Counted from the first letter of the stretch, positions 38,155 through 46,914 are shown. The stretch: 64,000 nucleotides of DNA from Hyphobacterium sp. CCMP332 (GCA_014323545.1 CP058647.1:1404001-1468000), one strand, 5' to 3'. The notes: generated from the sequence alone by a model not told the origin. Numbers and translations are program-made.

Positions 38155-39531
38155 ATGAGCCCCAAAACTAAAAAAGCCTATTTCTGTCAAAACTGCGGTT
38201 ATAATTCTGCCAAATGGCTGGGCAAATGCCCCTCCTGCAATGAGTGGAATACTTTTGTTGAAGAAATAATCCAAAAAGAAGGCAAGGCCCCGGACTGGAA
38301 AGATTCTACGTCTACTCAGATCTCTTCCAAACCAAAAAAAATCAGCGAGATCGATGCAAAAGTGGAAATGCGTTTGCCTACACCCGATTTTGAATTCAAC
38401 CGCGTGCTTGGCGGTGGCATTGTGCCGGGATCTTTGGTGTTATTAGGAGGTGAACCCGGAATTGGTAAATCTACACTGATGCTTCAATTGGCTTTGCAAT
38501 TGAAAAATGTAAATGTCCTTTATGTTTCGGGTGAGGAAAGCGAACGGCAAATTAAAATGCGCGCCGAGCGATTGAGTGAAGATCAAAGCTCCTGTTTTAT
38601 TTTAACGGAAACCTCCACGCAAAATATTTTCAAGCAGATCCAGGAATTGCAACCGGATATTTTAATTGTCGATTCCATACAAACCCTCACTTCTTCATTC
38701 GTCGAATCTACAGCGGGAAGTGTTTCTCAGGTGCGGGAATGCACAGCGGAATTGATGAAGTACGCCAAAGAAAGTGGTACTCCTGTATTCATTATTGGTC
38801 ATGTAACAAAAGACGGAAGTATTGCAGGCCCGAAAGTATTAGAGCATATGGTGGATACCGTATTGTATTTTGAAGGAGACAGACATTTGGCTTATAGAAT
38901 TTTGCGAACCACAAAAAATAGATTCGGTTCCACTTCGGAACTCGGTTTGTATGAAATGAATAATTCTGGGTTGCGGGAAGTCAAAAATCCTTCTGAAATA
39001 TTACTTTCTCAGCATGAAGATCATGTAAATGGAGTGGCTATCGGAGCAACAATAGAAGGAAACAGACCATTATTGATTGAAGTGCAATCTTTGGTGAGTC
39101 CTGCAACCTATGGCACACCGCAACGTTCAAGTACCGGATTCGATAATAAAAGATTAAATATGCTTCTGGCCGTACTGGAAAAAAGAGGTGGATTTAAATT
39201 GAGCGCACAGGATGTTTTTGTAAATATTGCTGGCGGTTTAAAAATTGAAGACCCCGCTCTTGATTTGGCGGTTTGCGCTTCAATTGTTTCGAGCTATATC
39301 GATGTTCCGGTAGATAATGGCACATCTTTTGCCGGTGAAGTTGGATTGGGAGGAGAGATTAGAGGAGTGAACAGAATAGAACAAAGAATAGGAGAAGCTG
39401 AAAAACTGGGATTTAAAAGAATTGCCATTTCAGGCAATAATTTAAAAGGAATAAATTCAGAACTATTTGAGATAAATATAGCTTCTTATACTAGATTTGA
39501 ACAATTATTTAAATCAATATTTAAAAAATGA
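38155..39531 (+). CDS. radA: DNA repair protein RadA
   Basis: The 458-residue protein helps RecA-mediated recombination by migrating branched DNA. It has the N-terminal zinc finger (CQNCG...CPSC), the RecA-like ATPase with Walker A GEPGIGKST, Walker B ILIVDSIQT, the RadA-specific KNRFGS motif, and a C-terminal Lon-protease-like domain (QDVFVNIAGGLKIEDPALDLAV). Length and order are standard. The stop overlaps the next gene by four bases (ATGA). Confidence 0.97.
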   Translation: MSPKTKKAYFCQNCGYNSAKWLGKCPSCNEWNTFVEEIIQKEGKAPDWKDSTSTQISSKPKKISEIDAKVEMRLPTPDFEFNRVLGGGIVPGSLVLLGGEPGIGKSTLMLQLALQLKNVNVLYVSGEESERQIKMRAERLSEDQSSCFILTETSTQNIFKQIQELQPDILIVDSIQTLTSSFVESTAGSVSQVRECTAELMKYAKESGTPVFIIGHVTKDGSIAGPKVLEHMVDTVLYFEGDRHLAYRILRTTKNRFGSTSELGLYEMNNSGLREVKNPSEILLSQHEDHVNGVAIGATIEGNRPLLIEVQSLVSPATYGTPQRSSTGFDNKRLNMLLAVLEKRGGFKLSAQDVFVNIAGGLKIEDPALDLAVCASIVSSYIDVPVDNGTSFAGEVGLGGEIRGVNRIEQRIGEAEKLGFKRIAISGNNLKGINSELFEINIASYTRFEQLFKSIFKK

Positions 39532-39536
39532 TAAAA

Positions 39537-40067
39537 ATGAAATATTCAATTTCTGCAAGCATTTTTACCTTAATTTTTGTGACGGTCTTTGCAATAAAAG
39601 GATTTTCAACAGAAGGGGGTATAATTGACGAAAATCTCAGGAAACCCGCTCCTGATTTCACTTTTAAAGATAAAGAAGGCAATGATGTATCGCTTTCAGA
39701 CTTTAAAGGTAAGGTAGTTTATATGGATCTATGGGGCAGCTGGTGTAAGCCTTGTATAAAGGAAATGCCAAAATCAAAAGAGTTGCGAGAAGAAATCGGC
39801 AGCAGTGACAATGTAGTATTTCTGTATGTTGCCGTATTGGAGCCCGCCAAAGAAAAATGGTTGAAGGCCAATGAAAAATTTGAAATCGGAGGCGTGAGTT
39901 TAATTTCAAATGATCCGGAAGGAACGGATTTTAGGAATTTTTACGATCGCGGTGCAGTGCCCTGGTATTATCTCATCGATAAGAAAGGGAGAATTGCAGA
40001 TATCAAAGCAAAAAGGCCATCAGAAGATGGCATTGCCGATGATATCAGAAAATTAATGGCAGAGTAA
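39537..40067 (+). CDS. TlpA-like thioredoxin-fold protein, exported
   Basis: I prefer the ATG at 39537 over 39528, since MKYSISASIFTLIFVTVFA forms a signal peptide directly; either is possible. The thioredoxin domain (from about residue 40) has LRKPAPDFTFKDKEGN, VYMDLWGSWCKPCIKEMP with a CxxC redox pair, and a cis-proline region AVPWYYLIDKKG. It should handle disulfides or thiols in the periplasm. It is co-transcribed with radA through overlap, though the functions are not linked. Confidence 0.88.
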   Translation: MKYSISASIFTLIFVTVFAIKGFSTEGGIIDENLRKPAPDFTFKDKEGNDVSLSDFKGKVVYMDLWGSWCKPCIKEMPKSKELREEIGSSDNVVFLYVAVLEPAKEKWLKANEKFEIGGVSLISNDPEGTDFRNFYDRGAVPWYYLIDKKGRIADIKAKRPSEDGIADDIRKLMAE

Positions 40068-40087
40068 ACAGAATAATTTTCAATACC

Positions 40088-40123
40088 AAAAGCCTTTTTG
40101 AATTATCAGAAAGGCTTTTTTTA
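40088..40123 (+). terminator. Intrinsic terminator after the thioredoxin gene
   Basis: AAAAGCCTTT (40088-40097) pairs with AAAGGCTTTT (40110-40119) around a 12-base loop, followed by a run of T. It separates the radA operon from the ArsC-like pair. Confidence 0.82.
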
Positions 40124-40196
40124 TGTCTAATTATGATTTAGAGCATAGGAAATTTCAGGATTGAATTTTATCTTAAGTGCGAATAAAATTTAGATC

Positions 40197-40556
40197 ATGA
40201 ACTTTCATCCTAATGAAATAGTATTGATTTATGATCCGGAATCGGAAATAGGCAAACAGACTCTGGCTTATGCAAAAAGTATAAACAATCATATCAGAGA
40301 GATTGATTATACCAAAACAACATTAACACCAACAAGCTGGGAACAAATACTGGAACTCGTCGATTTGGAACCAAAAAAAATTATGGATAGATCATCAGAA
40401 TTCTATCAAAACCGAATAAAGGGGCGAGATATAGACATCGATGGAATGCTGAAAATTTTGGTACACAAACCCGACTTATTGGCCGGACCAATTGCCATTC
40501 ACGGCAAGACTGCCCTTGTGTGTAAAAATCCGGTAGATGTAATGAAGGTTAAATAA
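40197..40556 (+). CDS. ArsC-like thioredoxin-fold protein lacking the catalytic Cys, copy 1
   Basis: The 119-residue protein has the ArsC/Spx length and layout: N-terminal strand VLIYDPESEIGKQTLAYA, then SWEQILELVDLEPKKIMDRSSEFY, and C-terminal ILVHKPDLLAGPIAIHGKTALVCK. These match ArsC's (P-x-L-x-x-P-I) region and MxRxxxxxY helix. At the N-terminal loop, where arsenate reductase has its Cys, this protein has PESE and no Cys, so arsenate reduction by the normal route is unlikely. About half of its residues are shared with the next gene. The function is unknown; a Spx-like binding role is only a guess. Confidence 0.78.
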   Translation: MNFHPNEIVLIYDPESEIGKQTLAYAKSINNHIREIDYTKTTLTPTSWEQILELVDLEPKKIMDRSSEFYQNRIKGRDIDIDGMLKILVHKPDLLAGPIAIHGKTALVCKNPVDVMKVK

Positions 40557-40708
40557 GACCTTTTTTATTTCTCGATTTCAAAATCATTAATACAACCGAA
40601 TTCAAACAATTTGGGGTGCTCATCTTATTTTTTAAATTCGAACAAGACATTCAGGAATTGTATATAAAAAATTAAATCTTTACATTTTCAATTGAATCTA
40701 ACTTATTT

Positions 40709-41068
40709 ATGAAATTTCATCCCAACGAGATAGTTCTATTTTACGACCCCAGGAGTGACAAAGGCAAAAAAACATTAGCCTATGCCAAATCTCTCAGCAA
40801 TCATGTGAATGATATTGACATTTTTAATACACAGCTCACCACCACTATCTGGAAAGAAATTATCAATAGATTGAACTTAAAGCCAAAAGAATTAATGGAT
40901 CGTTCATCCAAATACTATCATGAGCATATCAAAGGGCATGAAATAACGATGCAGGGCTTTTTAGATATTTTTGTGCACAATCCCGCAATAATTGTTGGGC
41001 CAATAGCCATGAAGGGCAATCGCGCTATTCTTTGTAAAACACCTACTGATATACTCAAAGTCACTTAA
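40709..41068 (+). CDS. ArsC-like thioredoxin-fold protein lacking the catalytic Cys, copy 2
   Basis: The 119-residue paralogue of the gene at 40197 has the same length and is about 53 percent identical by hand alignment (63 of 119). It keeps FHPNEIVL, YDP, TLAYAKS, MDRSS, IKG and GPIA, but has PRSD at the loop where ArsC has Cys. The 152-base gap between the copies has no gene. Tandem duplication followed by divergence is the simplest account; conserved blocks shared by both copies mark what is under constraint. Confidence 0.78.
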   Translation: MKFHPNEIVLFYDPRSDKGKKTLAYAKSLSNHVNDIDIFNTQLTTTIWKEIINRLNLKPKELMDRSSKYYHEHIKGHEITMQGFLDIFVHNPAIIVGPIAMKGNRAILCKTPTDILKVT

Positions 41069-41100
41069 AGCTTTGGCAGGATAATTGATATTTCCCAGGC

Positions 41101-41907
41101 GTGTGGAAATATCTTACATTATTGTTTTTCATTTCATCTTTATCTGCGACTTCTCATTCCCGCAGTTTTGATACACTTACTTTACGAATAAACTTCATTA
41201 TCATACAAAAAAATGATGGTGGTGATAACTTTCAGCTTGGCGACAGTCTTCATATGGCCTATTTAAAAAATTCAGTCGAGCGCCTCAATCAACTCTATTC
41301 TTTTAAAAAATCGGTTTATGACGATAGCACTTGTAATGTAAGACATACATATAAAGATAGTGGGATCAGGTTTCGCTTATCTCAAATCATCGAAATAAAA
41401 AATGACAGTCTTTGGGATAATGATCAGGATAAAAATTGGTCGCGATGCCCAAATCGGAAAAAATGGTATTTACTTGATCTGCAAGATTCCCTGGATTGGA
41501 TTATTCCTAAATCCGAACAGGGCATCAACTTGTATTTGACTGTCAGTAAATCAGATTTCAATAAAAATGATTTCGAAGGTGAAAGTATAGAAGAAAATTT
41601 TTCACAAGTCGCTTGTTCCATGTTCCCATCTTCGGACAGCAGTGATTTTTCAGTGGTTCATTTTCCAAATGCCTATTTGAAATATCTCTTTATGAAGCAA
41701 CACCCTTATGAATGGGGCATCAATACCTTTGGGGGCGGCCTGGCCCATGAACTGGGTCATAGTTTAGGGCTGGTTCACGACAAAACCTGTAATAATATTA
41801 TGAACGGTGCCGGAACGGTGAAAAGGAAAAATCTCAATGATATCCAGGTAGAAAAAGCGCGAAATAACATCCTCCACAAGAATCTCAAAAAGTATATTGA
41901 AAAATAG
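41101..41907 (+). CDS. Secreted zinc metalloprotease-like protein (metzincin motif)
   Basis: The start is GTG at 41101, since an in-frame stop lies at 41086 and the signal peptide (MWKYLTLLFFISSLSA) begins there. The 268-residue protein has HELGHSLGLVHD near residue 217, the HExxHxxGxxHD zinc site of metzincins, and a Met in NNIMNGAG about 13 residues on that fits the Met-turn. The N-terminal 200 residues carry no recognised domain. It should be a secreted peptidase. The gene begins 32 bases after the second ArsC-like gene. Confidence 0.82.
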   Translation: MWKYLTLLFFISSLSATSHSRSFDTLTLRINFIIIQKNDGGDNFQLGDSLHMAYLKNSVERLNQLYSFKKSVYDDSTCNVRHTYKDSGIRFRLSQIIEIKNDSLWDNDQDKNWSRCPNRKKWYLLDLQDSLDWIIPKSEQGINLYLTVSKSDFNKNDFEGESIEENFSQVACSMFPSSDSSDFSVVHFPNAYLKYLFMKQHPYEWGINTFGGGLAHELGHSLGLVHDKTCNNIMNGAGTVKRKNLNDIQVEKARNNILHKNLKKYIEK

Positions 41908-41950
41908 CTTTTAAATTGAATTTAATTTTCTGTTTTTGAATCCTAGCATT

Positions 41951-41958
41951 TAGTTTTG
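41951..41958 (+). promoter_or_regulatory. Bacteroidota-type -7 promoter element
   Basis: TAGTTTTG matches TAnnTTTG, 22 bases before the carB ATG. Confidence 0.45.
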
Positions 41959-41980
41959 GGAAATTTTAACTCATTCTGAA

Positions 41981-44794
41981 ATGCCCAAAGATCCTTCGAT
42001 TAAAACTGTACTGTTAATTGGTAGCGGACCTATAATTATAGGTCAGGCTTGTGAATTTGATTACAGTGGTTCTCAAGCCTCTAGATCACTACGAGAGGAA
42101 GGCATAGAAGTAATTTTAATCAACTCCAATCCGGCAACCATTATGACCGACCCGGCTACGGCTGATCATATTTATCTTTTGCCCCTGGAGAAAAAATCGA
42201 TTGTTGAGATTCTTAAGAAACACAAGGTAGACGCCGTACTTCCGACCGTCGGAGGACAAACGGCGCTAAATTTAGCAATGGACTGTGCCAAAGCGGGTAT
42301 TTGGGATAAATACAATGTCAAAGTCATAGGCGCCAATTTTGAAGCAATTGAAACCACCGAAGACAGAGAGCAGTTTCGCTTAAAAATGAAAGAACTTGGA
42401 GTGGGCGTTTGCGAAGGTAAAACGGCCACTTCTTTTTTAGAGGGTAAAGAGATCGCCCAGGAAATTGGATTCCCCTTAATCATAAGGTCATCTTATACGC
42501 TTGGTGGGGCCGGTGGTTCTTTTGTAAATAGTTATGAAACCTTTGAAAAGGCACTCGCTGATGGGCTGCATGCCTCACCCATTCACGAAGTATTGATAGA
42601 GCAAAGTATTCTCGGGTGGAAAGAATACGAGATAGAAATTATGCGCGACAATGTCGGCAATTTCATTGTTATCTGTACCATAGAAAATTTTGACCCAATG
42701 GGTGTACACACCGGTGATTCCATTACCGTTGCCCCTGCCATGACCCTGCCCGATACGGTCTATCAAAAAATGCGTGATCTCGGTAAAAAAATGATCGATG
42801 GAATTGGCCAGTTTGCCGGAGGTTGCAATATCCAGTTTGCCGTCAATCCCGAAAACGATGATATAATTGGAATAGAAATAAATCCACGGGTATCCAGATC
42901 TTCTGCCCTGGCCTCAAAAGCCACCGGGTATCCAATTGCAAAAATTGCGGCGAAACTCGCTTTGGGTTACAATCTTGACGAACTTAAAAATCAAATTACT
43001 AAAACCACCTCCGCTTGTTTCGAACCTGCCATTGATTATGTGATAGTGAAGGTTCCAAGATGGAATTTTGATAAGTTCCCGGGAGCAGACAGACATTTGG
43101 GTTTACAGATGAAATCTGTGGGAGAAGCCATGGGAATAGGCAGAAATTTCCAGGAAGCCTTACAAAAAGCATGTCAATCGCTTGAAATTAGAAGAAATGG
43201 AATAGGTGCCGACGGGCGTGAAAATAAAAATCAGGAGCAATTGCTCGAAAGTCTGGCTAATCCAAGCTGGAATCGTCTATTTCATATATACGATGCCATG
43301 AAACTGGGTATTTCCACGCGAACCATCCATAAACTCACAAAAATTGACAACTGGTTTCTATATCAAATTGAAGACCTATTAAATTTTGAGAAAAAGCTTT
43401 CAGAGCAAAATCTTGAAGACGTAGATAAGGAAACCATGCTTGAAGCCAAACGCAAAGGCTATGCTGACCGTCAAATTGCTCATATTTTGAATTGTCTGGA
43501 AAGTGAAGTTTATAATCACCGTCAAAAGCTCGGTGTTAAAAGAGTATTCAAACTGGTAGATACCTGTGCCGCTGAATTCGAAGCCCAAACGCCCTATTAT
43601 TATTCCACATTTGGCGAAGAAAATGAGTCGGTTCGATCCGATAAAAAGAAAGTTTTGGTTTTGGGTTCCGGCCCAAACAGAATTGGTCAGGGCATAGAGT
43701 TTGACTATTCCTGCGTACATGGTGTATTGGCAGCGAAAGAATGCGGCTATGAAACAATCATGATCAATTGTAATCCGGAAACGGTTTCTACTGACTTTGA
43801 TATTTCTGATAAGCTCTATTTTGAACCCGTCTTTTGGGAACACATATACGAGATCATAGAACATGAAAAACCCGAGGGCGTTATTGTTCAACTCGGAGGG
43901 CAAACTGCTTTAAAACTCGCCGAAAAGCTCGACAGATATGGTATTAAAATATTTGGAACTTCCTTCAAATCGCTGGACCTCGCAGAAGATCGTGGGAGTT
44001 TTTCGACTTTATTGAAGGAAAATGATATCCCCTACCCAGAGTTCGGTTCAATCACCACTTCAGAAGAGGCGCTGGACCTTTCTAAGAAATTAGACTTTCC
44101 TTTGCTTGTAAGACCCAGTTATGTACTGGGGGGACAAAGCATGAAAATTGTCATCAATGAAGATGAACTTGAAAAGCATGTGGTTAATATATTGAGGCAG
44201 CTGCCCGGAAATAAAATTCTTCTTGACCATTTCCTCGATCGAGCCATTGAGGCGGAAGCAGATGCCATTTGTGATGGAGAAAATGTGTATATCATCGGAA
44301 TAATGCAGCATATAGAACCGGCGGGTATTCATTCCGGTGATTCATACGCCGTGTTGCCGCCTTACAATCTTGGCGATTTGATTATCAAAAAAATCGAGGA
44401 GTACACCAAAAAAATTGCGCTGGAATTGAATACCGTGGGATTGATTAATATTCAATTCGCTATCAAAGACGACAAGGTTTATGTAATAGAAGCGAACCCC
44501 AGAGCATCAAGAACTGTTCCGTTTATATGCAAAGCCTATAGAGAGCCATATGTCAATTATGTGACAAAGGTCATGTTAGGTGAAGCAAAGTTGACGGATT
44601 TTGAATTTAAACCCTATAAGCACGGTTACGCAATTAAAGAGCCGGTTTTCTCGTTTAATAAGTTCCCCAATGTAAATAAGGAGCTGGGGCCCGAAATGAA
44701 ATCGACCGGGGAAGCCATTTATTTTATTGATGATCTTTTCGATGATTATTTCACAAAGATCTATTCAGAACGAAACTTGTATTTAAGTCGTTAA
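41981..44794 (+). CDS. carB: Carbamoyl-phosphate synthase large subunit, lacking the MGS domain
   Basis: The 937-residue enzyme makes carbamoyl phosphate from bicarbonate, ammonia and two ATP for pyrimidine and arginine synthesis. Two homologous ATP-grasp halves are present: the first with GSGPIIIGQACEFDYSG and EINPRVSRSSALASKATG, the second with GSGPNRIGQGIEFDYSC and EANPRASRTVPFICKA. The protein ends right after the second half (ERNLYLSR), whereas E. coli CarB has about 1,070 residues with a C-terminal methylglyoxal-synthase-like regulatory domain. Loss of that domain suggests no allosteric control by UMP or ornithine. No carA is in the window. Confidence 0.96.
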   Translation: MPKDPSIKTVLLIGSGPIIIGQACEFDYSGSQASRSLREEGIEVILINSNPATIMTDPATADHIYLLPLEKKSIVEILKKHKVDAVLPTVGGQTALNLAMDCAKAGIWDKYNVKVIGANFEAIETTEDREQFRLKMKELGVGVCEGKTATSFLEGKEIAQEIGFPLIIRSSYTLGGAGGSFVNSYETFEKALADGLHASPIHEVLIEQSILGWKEYEIEIMRDNVGNFIVICTIENFDPMGVHTGDSITVAPAMTLPDTVYQKMRDLGKKMIDGIGQFAGGCNIQFAVNPENDDIIGIEINPRVSRSSALASKATGYPIAKIAAKLALGYNLDELKNQITKTTSACFEPAIDYVIVKVPRWNFDKFPGADRHLGLQMKSVGEAMGIGRNFQEALQKACQSLEIRRNGIGADGRENKNQEQLLESLANPSWNRLFHIYDAMKLGISTRTIHKLTKIDNWFLYQIEDLLNFEKKLSEQNLEDVDKETMLEAKRKGYADRQIAHILNCLESEVYNHRQKLGVKRVFKLVDTCAAEFEAQTPYYYSTFGEENESVRSDKKKVLVLGSGPNRIGQGIEFDYSCVHGVLAAKECGYETIMINCNPETVSTDFDISDKLYFEPVFWEHIYEIIEHEKPEGVIVQLGGQTALKLAEKLDRYGIKIFGTSFKSLDLAEDRGSFSTLLKENDIPYPEFGSITTSEEALDLSKKLDFPLLVRPSYVLGGQSMKIVINEDELEKHVVNILRQLPGNKILLDHFLDRAIEAEADAICDGENVYIIGIMQHIEPAGIHSGDSYAVLPPYNLGDLIIKKIEEYTKKIALELNTVGLINIQFAIKDDKVYVIEANPRASRTVPFICKAYREPYVNYVTKVMLGEAKLTDFEFKPYKHGYAIKEPVFSFNKFPNVNKELGPEMKSTGEAIYFIDDLFDDYFTKIYSERNLYLSR

Positions 44795-44800
44795 GTTGTT

Positions 44801-45058
44801 ATGATTTTAAAGATATTATTAGTCTTATTTCTGGTTTACTTTTTGGTTTTCCGATTTTTCGGATTGCTGATCAGACCATTTTTGTCTTTTTTATTTGCCC
44901 AACAGGCCAATCGCTACAATTCTGATACTTTTGGAAATGGAAGGTCACAAAGAACCAGGGAAGGTGAAATAAAAATTGACCATGTTCCCAATGACAAAGC
45001 CAAAAAAGGCAAAAACTTCGAGGGTGGTGAATACGTGGATTACGAAGAGTTGAAATAA
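44801..45058 (+). CDS. DUF4834-family small membrane protein
   Basis: The 85-residue protein has one N-terminal membrane span (about residues 2-34, LLVLFLVYFLVFRFFG), then a basic/polar tail with NGRSQRTREGEIKIDHVP and GGEYVDYEEL. This is the DUF4834 pattern found in Bacteroidota. It begins six bases after carB's stop, so it is probably co-transcribed. Function unknown. Confidence 0.85.
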   Translation: MILKILLVLFLVYFLVFRFFGLLIRPFLSFLFAQQANRYNSDTFGNGRSQRTREGEIKIDHVPNDKAKKGKNFEGGEYVDYEELK

Positions 45059-45062
45059 GGGC

Positions 45063-45280
45063 TTATAGATTTTTAATTTTCTCTATTATTTGAGTAATGT
45101 CTTTATCAAGTTCTTTTAAAGATTCGGCTACAAATCCATAAAAATCTACAGATTCATCTTTTAATTCGACAATTGTATTTTCAATACTTTTCGTCGGTCA
45201 AGTATATATTGAAATTTAGCTTCAGAAACATTTCTGTGCTTCTCAAATCTTTCTATCAACTGTTTTAGATAATCATTCAT
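45063..45280 (-). pseudogene. Small coiled-coil gene broken by a one-base frameshift
   Basis: From the ATG at 45280 the frame reads MNDYLKQLIERFEKHRN and on to YILDRRK, then hits a stop at 39 codons. Shifting by one base at the AAAA run near 45198 lets it continue as SIENTIVELKDESVDFYGF and KELDKDITQIIEKIKNL to a stop at 45063-45065, giving about 72 residues of helical, charged protein. A single A lost from that homopolymer explains it. It could also be a sequencing error. I do not recognise the family. Confidence 0.6.
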
Positions 45281-45412
45281 CTTGATTAAAATTAGTGATT
45301 TTTTATGAAAGGAGATACTCAATTAAACTTGCAAAAAAATTCAAGTTCGCTGCTGAAAATGTGTGAGCAGGGTTTACCCTTTATTAAAAATATCATTTTT
45401 TTATTGTCATTT

Positions 45413-45563
45413 GGAGACTCCAAGAACTTCTGCTTTGCATTCGTCTTGGAGTGACGATGTTTTTGTTCGTCATTCCAGGATTCCGTATTGCGGAATTCTT
45501 CAAATTTCGATTGGCATTTGGAGACTCCAAAAACTTCTGCTTTGCATTCGTCTTGGAGTGACG
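45413..45563. repeat. Cluster of three REP-like repeat units
   Basis: Units at 45413-45456 and 45520-45563 are 44 bases each and 43 of 44 identical (GGAGACTCCAAG...CTTGGAGTGACG). Between them is one inverted, more diverged unit at 45468-45505 (CGTCATTCCAGG...). The termini match the unit pair at 36596-36676. The gap 45281-45577 has no gene; open frames at 45363 and 45488 are made by the repeats. Confidence 0.82.
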
Positions 45564-45577
45564 TTCTACTGAAATAT

Positions 45578-46054
45578 CTACTTAATCAAGTTCTTTCGCT
45601 TCAACAAGGTCTCCATCATTTTCACATCTCTGGGGCTGTTGAATACCTTAAAAGGCAAATGAATGATCTGCGCCTTGTTCATAATTAACAAATAGTGATT
45701 TTTCCCGGCTCTGGCTTTTTTAATCTGTTCCCATTTGATTGGCATTCCCTGTTTAGAGCTGATTTTTAAAAGTATTTGCTTGGGATCAATCTCATAGCTC
45801 AGCTTTTCAAAAATAAATTTCGCCTGATCCAATTGGGTCAGTCCGAAAAACTGAATCAGCCAGAACAAAAGATAAAGCGATAAACTCAGGCCGGCAATGA
45901 TGTAAAACCAAATGGTATCCGGATATACGAAAGTAAGCGCCGCAATGGCTATAGCAATTAAAAATACCCACCATTGTTCTCGGAGCACATTCATCATGGC
46001 AAATTTGACGAATGTCTTTGTGGGTAATTGATATTTTTTTGTTTTGATGGTCAT
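45578..46054 (-). CDS. YcxB-like membrane protein
   Basis: The 158-residue protein has two membrane segments (about residues 28-46 and 50-72) and a C-terminal domain of about 80 residues. That domain has SYEIDPKQILLKISSKQG and IKWEQIKKARAGKNHYLLIMNKAQIIHLPFKVF, the YcxB-like/PH-like pattern. Function unknown. It lies two bases after nadC on the same strand, so the two are co-transcribed. Confidence 0.75.
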   Translation of the reverse strand: MTIKTKKYQLPTKTFVKFAMMNVLREQWWVFLIAIAIAALTFVYPDTIWFYIIAGLSLSLYLLFWLIQFFGLTQLDQAKFIFEKLSYEIDPKQILLKISSKQGMPIKWEQIKKARAGKNHYLLIMNKAQIIHLPFKVFNSPRDVKMMETLLKRKNLIK

Positions 46055-46056
46055 TT

Positions 46057-46914
46057 TTAAATGGCTTTTAAACTCATGTCTAAACTTTTGTATGAATGTG
46101 TAATTGCGCCCACAGAAATGTAATCTACACCAGTTTCTGCAATGGGTACAATTGTTTCTTCCGTAATTCCTCCGGAAGCTTCGGTTTGAAATTTATTAGC
46201 GATTAATGCCAAAGCTTCTTTCATCTGATTGACAGACATATTATCGAGCATTATTCGATTTACTTTTCCAACACTAACAACTTCTTTTACCTCTTCAATG
46301 TTTCTTGTTTCAATTTCAATTTCAAGATCTTTTTTAGTCTCGGAAATATATTTGTTCGCAGCCATGATAGCTGCTTCAATTCCTCCGGCAAAATCTACAT
46401 GATTATCTTTGATCATGATCATATCGAATAGCGCAAAACGATGATTTGAACCTCCTCCGATTTTTACCGCCCATTTTTCAGGAATACGAAAATTAGGTGT
46501 TGTTTTTCTTGTATCCAGCAATTTTGTATTGGTGTGAGCAATTAAATCGGCCAGTTTCCTCGTCTTGGTGGCAATTGCGCTCATTCTTTGCATACAGTTC
46601 AATACAAGTCGTTCTGCTGACAAAATAGAGCGTGATTTTCCACTCACTTCAAAAGCAATATCACCGGTTTTAACTTTATCACCGTCTTTCAAAAACTTAT
46701 CTATTTTTAGTTTAGGATCAATCCTCTCAAAAATCATATAGGCCAAATCCAGCCCGGCAATTGTGCCATTATCTTTGATAATCAGTCTGGCGGTATTTTT
46801 AGCATCTGCTGGAATACTCGATAAGGAAGAATGATCTCCGTCGCCAATATCCTCTCGAATCGCTTCGTCGATAAAATGTTCTATAGCAGGTTTTTGAAGG
46901 TAATTGTAAATCAC
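46057..46914 (-). CDS. nadC: Nicotinate-nucleotide pyrophosphorylase (carboxylating)
   Basis: The 285-residue enzyme converts quinolinate and PRPP to nicotinate mononucleotide in NAD synthesis. It has EDIGDGDHSS near the N-terminus, RLVLNCMQRMSAIATKT, LDTRKTTPNFR with the substrate-binding Arg, KIGGGSNHRFALFDMIMIKDNH, and EASGGITEETI near the end. Length is standard. A short secreted DUF4783 gene lies upstream on the same strand, a neighbour I recall from other Bacteroidota. Confidence 0.96.
   Translation of the reverse strand: MIYNYLQKPAIEHFIDEAIREDIGDGDHSSLSSIPADAKNTARLIIKDNGTIAGLDLAYMIFERIDPKLKIDKFLKDGDKVKTGDIAFEVSGKSRSILSAERLVLNCMQRMSAIATKTRKLADLIAHTNTKLLDTRKTTPNFRIPEKWAVKIGGGSNHRFALFDMIMIKDNHVDFAGGIEAAIMAANKYISETKKDLEIEIETRNIEEVKEVVSVGKVNRIMLDNMSVNQMKEALALIANKFQTEASGGITEETIVPIAETGVDYISVGAITHSYKSLDMSLKAI

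Noticed and set aside
43400-43903. A 167-codon minus-strand frame inside carB
   Set aside because: It is antisense to the conserved CarB core and shows no family pattern.
45363-45688. Two plus-strand frames across the repeat cluster
   Set aside because: They are generated by the near-identical repeat units and overlap the YcxB-like gene on the other strand.
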